Positions 25,512 through 32,342 of a stretch of 64,000 nt of DNA are shown here, piece after piece; positions within the stretch are counted from its first letter, which is position 1, and every line of letters starts with the position of its first letter. Below the pieces are notes generated by a model that was not told the origin of the DNA, did no database searches, and saw nothing but the letters and a program-made list of their open reading frames with translations. The stretch comes from an uncultured Lachnospira sp. (lineage in GTDB: Bacteria; Bacillota; Clostridia; Lachnospirales; Lachnospiraceae): the NCBI GenBank assembly GCA_944381165.1, contig CALWKC010000005.1:39655-103654 (forward strand), given 5' to 3'. Both the position numbers and the translations under genes were made by a program.

Positions 25512-26618
25512 TCACGCTCCTATCTGATGCACCGGATTAAACTTGAAAATCTTATATACCGGATAAATCATCGTAGCCAAAAATACTGCCGCAATAGCTG
25601 CTATTGTTGCCAGCACTGTTACAGGAGAAAAAACTATATCAAAGCCGGTCGATATGTTTAAAAGTCTTAAAAGTATATAACCTGCAAGAAACAAAACCAA
25701 TGAAAAACAGCTAAGCTCTAAAACATTAACCGCAATGTCTCTTACAATTCTTATATTTTTCATTCCAAACGCCTTTTTAATCGCAAATTCCTTCCTGCGC
25801 TGTATAATCCAGAACTCCGACATAATCATACAGTTAAGCACGCAGAATATATACGCGATTATATTAACCTTCATGTTCTCCCTCGCCATTGTATTTTCCA
25901 TTGTGCTTTCGCCGGCGGAGTTGATTTTCTGTGCTTTAATATCGCTTGCCTCGTCAACGCTTCTGATATTTCCGTAAATTTTTGAATATGAAGCGTCCAG
26001 CTCTCCCGTGTTGCTTCCCAACTCAATAGAATATTCCTGCATACTCATAACCGCCGTCATTACGTTTTGTCCCACGCACGATATATTAAGCAGTATTTTA
26101 TAATCCCAATAATCTGATTTTTCGCTTCCAAGCACTCCCACGATTTCATACCGCTCGCCCTCTATCGTGAAATATTTTTTTCCGTCTATTACAACAGCCT
26201 GCTTTTCCTTTTCTCTCCCGACAGCAATCTCTCTTTCAGACGACGCACCGTCTCCCTGTCCCGGCAGTCTTCCCGAAATAAGCTTATAATTAAGTTCCTC
26301 GTTCGTCTTTAAAATCATCTCGCAGCGGTTTAAACCTCCCAGCTCCTGCACGCCAAGCGAAAATTTTCCGGCAAGAACAGCATTGCCTGTATCAACATCA
26401 TTTCCCAAATATGTAAGAAAATCCACCTTTTTTGAAGTTATAACGCTTAGTTCTATTCTGTTTTTGTAAAGCGACAAAAGCCTGTCCTTTTCCTTATCGT
26501 AAGCCCTATTATATATTCCCAGCGCGCCGAAAACAGTAGTGTAAACTATAAGCTGCGCTACAATAAAAAAAACTGCCGTGAGCTTATACCGAAACATATT
26601 CCTGAATATACTTTTCAT
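25512..26618 (-). CDS. FtsX-type ABC permease (MacB-like), second subunit
   Basis: This 368-residue protein has an N-terminal span (about 12-34), a large extracytoplasmic MacB-like domain (about 40-240, with ISGRLPGQGDGASSEREIAVG, the usual 'permease declares its own site' motif) and three C-terminal spans (about 250-272, 300-325, 335-358). A cytoplasmic IQRRKEFAIKKAFGM segment between spans is the typical coupling region of FtsX/MacB permeases. It is sequence-distinct from the companion permease upstream, suggesting a heterodimer. The start ATG 26618 has AGGTGG just upstream, and the gap to its neighbour is 8 nt. Confidence 0.85.
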   Translation of the reverse strand: MKSIFRNMFRYKLTAVFFIVAQLIVYTTVFGALGIYNRAYDKEKDRLLSLYKNRIELSVITSKKVDFLTYLGNDVDTGNAVLAGKFSLGVQELGGLNRCEMILKTNEELNYKLISGRLPGQGDGASSEREIAVGREKEKQAVVIDGKKYFTIEGERYEIVGVLGSEKSDYWDYKILLNISCVGQNVMTAVMSMQEYSIELGSNTGELDASYSKIYGNIRSVDEASDIKAQKINSAGESTMENTMARENMKVNIIAYIFCVLNCMIMSEFWIIQRRKEFAIKKAFGMKNIRIVRDIAVNVLELSCFSLVLFLAGYILLRLLNISTGFDIVFSPVTVLATIAAIAAVFLATMIYPVYKIFKFNPVHQIGA

Positions 26619-26626
26619 CGTCCCAC

Positions 26627-27862
26627 CTACTCCCTGTCAAATATCATCTCTACCGGCTGCGTTTTACTTATAATAACAGCAGGGATTATGGAAGTTGCCA
26701 GCGCCATAATCACAATCATACAAATAAATAAAACCGGAATATTATACATGTGCCCCACAATATAATTTTCTTTAAAAAGGCTCATCAACCCCGATTTCGC
26801 AGGCGACAGGCTTCCGAACACCTCTCTCTGCCGCACAAGCCACGCCGTTACAGCCGACACCAAAAACAGTCCTGTGTTATATATAAGCGTCATGCTTATA
26901 ATCTCACGCTTTTTCATTCCGCAAACCGACATCGTGCCGTAAGCTTTCATATCCAGAATACAATAAACTACCGAAACCGCACTCATTGAAATAACCGCAA
27001 GCAGAATAAAAGCCGCCGTTGCCAGAAAACTGTTATCGCTTGTCAATCCTGTGCTCTCAATCTGCTCCTCTATCTCGTCGCCTACATTGACAATCTGAAC
27101 TGTTATTGCATTTTGCAGAGCATATTCTCTTATCTGGGAATATACCTCGCTGCGGTTTTCAGGCTCCGTCACAAAATAATATTCGCATGCCCCGTCCGAA
27201 ATTTTAAACGTATCATACTTATCGTAATTCTCAGTCAGCAATATGCCCGAATTATCCAGTATATACGCGTCGCCGGTAGAAGTCGTATTAAATAATTTTC
27301 CGCGCTTAGGCCATGACGCGCCCTCCTCAAGAAATCCTGCCACAATACAGTCCTTTTCTTCATATATTGATACTGTAAATACATCGCCTATCTCAACCCT
27401 GTCCCTGTAATTCGAGCCTAACAGTACAGGCTCATAACCGTCTGCCGCGCCGTCCATAAGCGCTCTCAATTCGTCTGTCAGCTTAAGATTGCCTAAATTC
27501 TCCAGAGATTTTTCCGCCGTTATAATATCCACACTTTCCCCGTAAATCAGGTCATTTGCCGCAGCGCCTGAGAAAAATCCGCTGTATTCAACCTTATCAA
27601 GCGTTTTAATATAATCCGTTATAACCTTATTGCTGCTGTACCTGTCTGTTTTTACGACAGCCGATACATAACTGACATTTTCCGGCTCCTCGCCGAACAT
27701 ATTTGTAATTTTATTTATTGCGTGCCTCGACTGAAAATACTTTGTTCCCACTGTATCAACCATATAAAAAGACACAAAATTAATACACAGAAGCAGCGCG
27801 GTTATAAAAATTCGTCTCGATATGTTTCTCAACACAAGCTTTAATCTGTTAAAAAGACTCAT
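26627..27862 (-). CDS. FtsX-type ABC permease, first subunit
   Basis: This 411-residue protein has one N-terminal span (about 16-38), an extracytoplasmic domain of about 230 residues, and three C-terminal spans separated by a cytoplasmic loop with CGMKKREIISMTLIY, the FtsX-like coupling region. I chose ATG 27862 (MSLFNRLKLV) because GAGGTG lies 6 nt upstream, rather than the GTG three codons earlier. It is coupled to the lipoprotein gene (15-nt gap) and the second permease (8-nt gap). The external domain does not look like a known ligand-binding fold by eye. Confidence 0.83.
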   Translation of the reverse strand: MSLFNRLKLVLRNISRRIFITALLLCINFVSFYMVDTVGTKYFQSRHAINKITNMFGEEPENVSYVSAVVKTDRYSSNKVITDYIKTLDKVEYSGFFSGAAANDLIYGESVDIITAEKSLENLGNLKLTDELRALMDGAADGYEPVLLGSNYRDRVEIGDVFTVSIYEEKDCIVAGFLEEGASWPKRGKLFNTTSTGDAYILDNSGILLTENYDKYDTFKISDGACEYYFVTEPENRSEVYSQIREYALQNAITVQIVNVGDEIEEQIESTGLTSDNSFLATAAFILLAVISMSAVSVVYCILDMKAYGTMSVCGMKKREIISMTLIYNTGLFLVSAVTAWLVRQREVFGSLSPAKSGLMSLFKENYIVGHMYNIPVLFICMIVIMALATSIIPAVIISKTQPVEMIFDRE

Positions 27863-27877
27863 TTTCAGCACCTCACA

Positions 27878-28804
27878 TCAATTAATAAAGCTTTCCCTGT
27901 TGTTCTGCTTCCACTCGTTATATTTCTGCTCGTCGCTTATGTTATATCCCGACGGAGACAATACATAAAACGTATACTCCTGAGCTTTGTCGAACTCAAG
28001 CACTATAATGTGCTCGACAAAGTCTCCCTCTGCTTCGAAATCTCTGTAATCTATATAATACACACCTGTCTCTGAGACCTGCTTTGACGCAAGCAGCTTA
28101 AAATCCTCAAAATTATTTTCTTGCGCCGTCTCAAACATTTCATCATAAGCATTTCTTGAATATGTCATATCGCTTCCGAGCCTTGACTCCCAGTAATCCC
28201 TCTCAATTCCGTATACCTTTACCGTAAGCCCCGGTATTTCCTCAAAAAAATCCTCATACAGCGCGCATGACATAACCCATACGTCATGTTCTATTAAAAC
28301 ATTCTTTTCTTGTTCATTCGATGCTACAATTTCACTTGTATCTCCATATATAGTATTTCCCTCTATCACATACTGAAGTTCATTTTTTTCTGCCTCTCTC
28401 TCGGAGTCATAATCATTATATCCAAGATTCGGCTGATATGAACATTGCGCCATTCCTCTCATTGCCTTAGGTTTTATAAATTCGCAGCCCTCCGGCGTAT
28501 TAGTTCTCATAAACGCTTCAAAAGAAAAATAATTATCGTATAAATCTTCCCAATATGAAACTCCTTTTATCTTATTCTCAATGTACGGCGCATATATATA
28601 CTCTGTCTTTCCTTCAAATTTCCTCGGCATTATAAGCCAGCCATCAACCACTTTATCCTCTGTCTCAAGCACTGCCGCCGTCACGCTTGAAGTCTCGTAT
28701 TCCGGCTCTGTCATCTCCTCATTTTCAGCCTCTTTCCTGCTTCCGCACGATATAAGACAAACACTCGACAGCAACGAAGCTGCAATAAACAATATTTTCT
28801 TCAT
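27878..28804 (-). CDS. Lipoprotein of the ABC cassette, unknown function
   Basis: This 308-residue protein carries a lipoprotein signal with lipobox LISC (Cys20), then an acidic Glu/Thr-rich linker (about 22-50) and a soluble domain rich in Tyr, Glu and Asp. The Tyr-rich acidic surface includes YWEDLYDNYFSFEAFM and YSRNAYDEMFETAQ. It has no recognised enzyme motif. As first gene of the operon before two FtsX permeases and an ATPase it may be the extracytoplasmic adaptor or sensor of that transporter. The ribosome site is AAGGGGGATTATTT. No clear promoter was found immediately upstream, so read-through from the small secreted protein gene is possible. Confidence 0.72.
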   Translation of the reverse strand: MKKILFIAASLLSSVCLISCGSRKEAENEEMTEPEYETSSVTAAVLETEDKVVDGWLIMPRKFEGKTEYIYAPYIENKIKGVSYWEDLYDNYFSFEAFMRTNTPEGCEFIKPKAMRGMAQCSYQPNLGYNDYDSEREAEKNELQYVIEGNTIYGDTSEIVASNEQEKNVLIEHDVWVMSCALYEDFFEEIPGLTVKVYGIERDYWESRLGSDMTYSRNAYDEMFETAQENNFEDFKLLASKQVSETGVYYIDYRDFEAEGDFVEHIIVLEFDKAQEYTFYVLSPSGYNISDEQKYNEWKQNNRESFIN

Positions 28805-28917
28805 AAATAATCCCCCTTTTTTACGGCCTCTCGCACGGACCGTTTTGACGTTCTGAATACCGGATATAAATTCCCAATAAAATATTACATAATTTAAGAG
28901 ATTAATATTTCTAAGCC

Positions 28918-28954
28918 CCTCCGCACTGCGCAGCGCACAGTGCGGAGGTTTTTT
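28918..28954. terminator. Strong hairpin after the small secreted protein gene
   Basis: CCTCCGCACTG (28918-28928) pairs with CAGTGCGGAGG (28938-28948), with inner CGC/GCG. The six T (28949-28954) lie on the plus-strand side. In the direction of the minus-strand genes the stem is followed by GGCTTAGAAA, a poor tail, so part of the transcripts could continue into the lipoprotein operon. Confidence 0.6.
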
Positions 28955-28955
28955 C

Positions 28956-29321
28956 TTAATTAGCGCTTAAAGGAACTCTATCGTAAAGCTTATTTGCCGA
29001 CTCATATAAACTATGTATACTGCTGTAGTCCTCAGACCATTCGTAGTCCGATGACGTAAACTGGTCATTTCTCGAAATGCCGCTGTCATACACATATTCC
29101 GAGCCATCCTGATATGTAGTAGTGACAATAAGTGACGCCATATCCACAGTGTTTCCCCTTATTGTACCCGCGCTCATATTCCTCATTCCGTTTGAGTAAT
29201 TGCAGTTAAGATACGCAGTACCGCCTCTTGCCATCTGTCTTGTCTCTGCCAGTACCGTCATACTCATCGCAAACACAAGCAGCGCCGAAAGCGCAGCAAT
29301 TCTTTTTATCTTTGTTTTCAT
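28956..29321 (-). CDS. Small secreted protein, candidate peptide or toxin-like effector
   Basis: This 121-residue protein has a clear Sec signal (MKTKIKRIAALSALLVFAMS, then MTVLAETR) with a cleavage site likely after VLA near residue 25. The mature part, about 96 residues, contains one Cys and many Tyr, Ser and Asn (YLNCNYSNGMRNMSAG, DYEWSEDYSSIHSLYE). I do not recognise a family. Genome context recalls lactococcin-972-type loci, in which a secreted peptide precedes a membrane protein and ABC transporter, but the sequence itself does not match that family by eye. It lies upstream of a lipoprotein-permease-ATPase operon and divergent from a LytTR regulator. Ribosome site AAAGGAG before ATG 29321. 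Confidence 0.65.
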   Translation of the reverse strand: MKTKIKRIAALSALLVFAMSMTVLAETRQMARGGTAYLNCNYSNGMRNMSAGTIRGNTVDMASLIVTTTYQDGSEYVYDSGISRNDQFTSSDYEWSEDYSSIHSLYESANKLYDRVPLSAN

Positions 29322-29378
29322 AGTTACTCCTTTCCTGCAGCCTTCTGCCGCATAAATAATTGTTTCTTTGCAACATAT

Positions 29379-29402
29379 ATCTTATATTCAGCTGAATAAG
29401 AT
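29379..29402. promoter_or_regulatory. Palindrome upstream of the small secreted protein gene
   Basis: ATCTTAT, a perfect TTCAGCTGAA core and TAAGAT form a near-perfect palindrome about 58 nt before the secreted protein start. It overlaps a TATAAG -10-like box on the minus strand and is a candidate operator. The remaining part of this 306-nt intergenic region (29403-29560) is A/T-rich with no other clear element. Confidence 0.5.
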
Positions 29403-29564
29403 TTCACCGGAGACAACTAATTACATAAATAGATGTTCAAAAATCACGAACCTGTTGGTATTAAAAATATAACATTAAAGCGTCATTATATACAATAACT
29501 CCTGCGCGAATGGACGTTTTTTGCGTTTAAACGGCATAATTTTTCTTACTTAATTAAAATAAGG

Positions 29565-29593
29565 TTGATTTTGTGAGCTTTAATATATATAAT
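29565..29593 (+). promoter_or_regulatory. Promoter of the LytTR regulator gene
   Basis: TTGATT (29565-29570), 17-nt spacer, perfect TATAAT (29588-29593). Just after it, the near-repeat TTAACTATGA / TTAACATAAT (29594-29613) might be an autoregulatory LytTR site, and the GGGGGG ribosome site follows. Confidence 0.7.
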
Positions 29594-29627
29594 TTAACTA
29601 TGATTAACATAATCTTGGGGGGATAAT

Positions 29628-30350
29628 ATGAATATCTTGATTTTTGATACTGATATACACAGACTAGAAAACTTAAAGAACTTATTGTATGGTTTTTTTA
29701 ACAAACACGACTATCCGAATCCTCATATAACTGCCATTGACAGCCCGGACGAGCTGTCTTTCTGCGGCAGTACTGCCGATATTGCTTTTCTTTATCCTGA
29801 AGCTTCCGGAATTAACTTAACTACTGCGGCACAGCAGTTATACCTCAATAATCCCAATACAATAATATTTATTATAGCCTCTGATTTCGAATTACTCGAT
29901 GACGCAATGTCAATAAGGGCATTCAGATATTTTACAACGCCTTTTGACATAGAGCGGCTCTGTAAAAGTTTACGGACAGCACTGTCACAATATTACTCAA
30001 CAAATTCAAAAATAATCATTAATGAAGGCAAAAACAATTACATCATCAACGCAAGTGATATAGTTTTTTTGGAAAAAAACGAAAGAAAAGTCCTTATACA
30101 CACCATGACTGATGATTTGGTATCTGCCCGGAATATGCAGTTCTGGAGCGATACGCTTAAAGATAAATGCTTTTACAGATGCAACCGGGCCTACATAATA
30201 AACATGAATTATGTTGACAGCTTTACGACTGAATTTGTTTATTTAAACAGAAATAAACAAAAAGAAAAAGTATATCTTACTCTGAAAAAATTTAATAACT
30301 TTAAACAAACATATCATATGTTCATTCAAAACAGCGCACCATACGCCTGA
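29628..30350 (+). CDS. LytTR-family regulator with degenerate receiver domain
   Basis: This 240-residue protein has a receiver-like domain (1-120) and a LytTR DNA-binding domain (about 135-232, NYIINASDIVFLEKNERKVLIH, FYRCNRAYIINMNYVDSF). In the receiver, the phospho-acceptor Asp expected after DIAFL is Tyr56, the beta-4 Thr/Ser is Ile83 (FIIASD), and the beta-5 Lys before Pro is Thr104 (FTTPFD). Only the acidic pocket survives in part (FDTD). Phosphorylation is therefore unlikely, and activity may be set by binding a partner or ligand or by protein level. There is no adjacent histidine kinase. It is divergent from the secreted-protein/ABC genes it probably controls. Confidence 0.85.
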   Translation: MNILIFDTDIHRLENLKNLLYGFFNKHDYPNPHITAIDSPDELSFCGSTADIAFLYPEASGINLTTAAQQLYLNNPNTIIFIIASDFELLDDAMSIRAFRYFTTPFDIERLCKSLRTALSQYYSTNSKIIINEGKNNYIINASDIVFLEKNERKVLIHTMTDDLVSARNMQFWSDTLKDKCFYRCNRAYIINMNYVDSFTTEFVYLNRNKQKEKVYLTLKKFNNFKQTYHMFIQNSAPYA

Positions 30351-30356
30351 ATTATC

Positions 30357-31382
30357 TTAAAGCGGTTTTCCCGCCAGCACTTCCATGTAATCCTTATAAT
30401 TTTCCTCAAGAAGCTTAGGCGTATCAAGACCGTACGGGCAATGCGCACTGCACTGTCCGCAGTGAATGCAGTCCTCAATCTTTTTCATCTTCGCCTGCAC
30501 GGCGTCGGTGAGCTGCAGCTCGGACGGAGAACGGCGCAAAAGAAGAGACATTCTCGCGCAGTTGTTAATCTCGATATGCACCGGACAAGTCGGCATACAG
30601 TAACCGCAGCCACGGCAGAAGTTACCCGCAAGCTCTTTCTTATCAGCTTCTATAACTGCTCTTATCTCATCGTCCATAACAGGAGGATTTGAAATATAAC
30701 CTATAAACTCCTCAAGCTCAGATGCTCTCTGAACGCCCCATATAGGCAGAACATTTTCAAATTCAGCCTGGTATGCGTATGCGGCTCTTGAATTTGTAAT
30801 AAGACCGCCTGAGAGGGCTTTCATTGCGATAAAGCCCATGTTTTTCGCGCGGCATGCCGATACAAGCTCATGCTCCCTTTCTGTGGCAAGATAATTAAAA
30901 GGAAATTGCAGCGTCTCATAAAGACCTGACTCAATCGCCTCCTCCGCCACGTTAAGCCTGTGATTTGTTATTCCTATGTGCCGCACCTTTCCCTGTGCCT
31001 TAGCCTCAAGCATAGCCTCATAAAGCCCCGTGCCGTCGCCTGGTTTTGGACAGAACGACGGATTATGAAACTGATAAATGTCAACATAATCTGTCTTTAA
31101 ATTATTAAGGCTTGTATTCAAGTCCTTCCAAAAATCCTCCGCATTCTGAGCCGCCGTCTTAGTGGCAATAAATATTTTATCGCGCACGCCGCCGAGCGCC
31201 TCCCCTATCTTTTCCTCGCTGTCGGTATAAAATCTGGCTGTGTCAAAAAAATTGATACCTGCCTCATATGCTCTCATAAGAAGAGCGGCGGCATCCGCAT
31301 GACTTATTCTCTGAATAGGCAGCGCTCCGAAGCCGTTTTTATTTACCGTAATTCCTGTACTTCCCAATGTAACCGTAATCAT
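30357..31382 (-). CDS. Aldo/keto reductase with C-terminal 2x[4Fe-4S] ferredoxin domain
   Basis: This 341-residue protein has an aldo/keto reductase barrel (about 1-265: GFGALPIQRIS, NFFDTARFYTDSEEKIG with catalytic Asp/Tyr, and FIATKTA with Lys) joined to a ferredoxin-like tail with two Cys clusters (CRGCGYCMPTCP and CIHCGQCSAHCP). This fusion is common in clostridia and probably passes electrons between ferredoxin and NAD(P)H-linked carbonyl reduction. The substrate is unknown. Its ATG overlaps the stop of the upstream membrane-protein gene by four bases (ATGA), so translation is coupled. It is convergent with the LytTR gene. Confidence 0.93.
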   Translation of the reverse strand: MITVTLGSTGITVNKNGFGALPIQRISHADAAALLMRAYEAGINFFDTARFYTDSEEKIGEALGGVRDKIFIATKTAAQNAEDFWKDLNTSLNNLKTDYVDIYQFHNPSFCPKPGDGTGLYEAMLEAKAQGKVRHIGITNHRLNVAEEAIESGLYETLQFPFNYLATEREHELVSACRAKNMGFIAMKALSGGLITNSRAAYAYQAEFENVLPIWGVQRASELEEFIGYISNPPVMDDEIRAVIEADKKELAGNFCRGCGYCMPTCPVHIEINNCARMSLLLRRSPSELQLTDAVQAKMKKIEDCIHCGQCSAHCPYGLDTPKLLEENYKDYMEVLAGKPL

Positions 31383-32239
31383 CTTTTCCTCCTAAAAATA
31401 AATGCCAGAATTATCGCTAATATCCCTGCCGCTATACAGACTCCTCCGAATGTATACCAGCTTTGCACATCGAGCGTTATGCTTCTTCCCAGAAGCCTGT
31501 TAGTGAGCCGCAAAGCTGCCGAAACCGCTGCTCTTGATACCAGCAGCATAACCGCTCCGCCCACAGCGGTACCTATTCCAAGTGCGCAAATTCCGCCTGA
31601 AATATTTCCCGGTCTTTTAATTCCCGATGCAAAAACCATAAGAGCATTAAAAACAGTGAGAACTATAAAAATAACCTGGGCTGCCGTCGATGTAAGAATT
31701 GAGTACAGCTTGACAAGCATTCTCTGCTGTGAACTCATATCATTTACAATATCGGCAGTATAAACCGATACTGAATTTGTAACATTTTCGGAAAGAACTG
31801 TCTTTAGGACGCTGTACAGCCTGTTTTCAAGCTCGCTTCGGTCGCTCTCGCTCTTTCCCGTAATATACTCAACCATATCGTCGGTAAAATTTGACACCAG
31901 ACTCTGCATCTCTTCAGAATGGACAGAATCCAGCATTCCCTCAAGCGTATCCGAATTGGTTTGGGACGATGCAGCCTCTTTAAGCGCGGTGTCAACATAC
32001 AGCTCTGCAATTCTTCTCAAATCACTGTTATTTTCAATAAATTCATAAACAGACATAATTTTATCGGAATCCATATCAGGATACACCTCAAAAACAGCGT
32101 CCGTTATTCTGTCCTCACTTTTATAGACTACAATATCCGTCACTGCCTTTTTACATGAATACTCAGTCACAAATGACATTCCTGCAGCAAACAAAAACAC
32201 AGTATACAAAACAATAAAAAAAACCCTTAAAGCCTTCAT
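31379..32239 (-). CDS. Membrane protein of unknown function
   Basis: This 286-residue protein has one N-terminal span (about 5-25), an extracytoplasmic helical acidic region (about 30-165), and three C-terminal spans (about 175-200, 215-245, 258-282) ending in RRKR. No family is recognised. The start ATG 32239 has GGAGAG 5 nt upstream and lies in a copy of the CGCTTC-GAATGGAG module shared with asnB and trxA. The open frame extends four codons further. It is coupled to the aldo/keto reductase gene by a 4-bp overlap, which hints at a shared job, possibly membrane redox. Confidence 0.65.
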   Translation of the reverse strand: MKALRVFFIVLYTVFLFAAGMSFVTEYSCKKAVTDIVVYKSEDRITDAVFEVYPDMDSDKIMSVYEFIENNSDLRRIAELYVDTALKEAASSQTNSDTLEGMLDSVHSEEMQSLVSNFTDDMVEYITGKSESDRSELENRLYSVLKTVLSENVTNSVSVYTADIVNDMSSQQRMLVKLYSILTSTAAQVIFIVLTVFNALMVFASGIKRPGNISGGICALGIGTAVGGAVMLLVSRAAVSAALRLTNRLLGRSITLDVQSWYTFGGVCIAAGILAIILAFIFRRKR

Positions 32240-32264
32240 AATACTCTCCATTCTGAAGCGATTT
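32240..32264 (-). repeat. Short ribosome-site module before the gene starting at 32239
   Basis: Minus strand: CGCTTCAGAATGGAGAGTATT runs directly into the start codon. It differs at two to three positions from the asnB and 49660 versions. No flanking hairpins are seen. Confidence 0.6.
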
Positions 32265-32281
32265 ATTGCTGTTCGTATAAA

Positions 32282-32318
32282 GACCTTATACAGATAAAAT
32301 TATTATCTGCATAAGGTC
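32282..32318 (-). terminator. Stem-loop downstream of purL
   Basis: GACCTTAT-CAGATAA pairs with TTATCTG-ATAAGGTC (32282-32318), about 15 bp with one mismatch, 25 nt after the purL stop. The tail on the minus strand is TTTATACG, a moderate terminator. Confidence 0.7.
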
Positions 32319-32342
32319 AATTAATTTTAATACTTTTGTATT

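Noticed and set aside
28956-29321. Lactococcin-972 bacteriocin
   Set aside because: Gene order is suggestive, but the mature sequence lacks the Trp/Tyr/His pattern I know for that family, so I left it as unknown.
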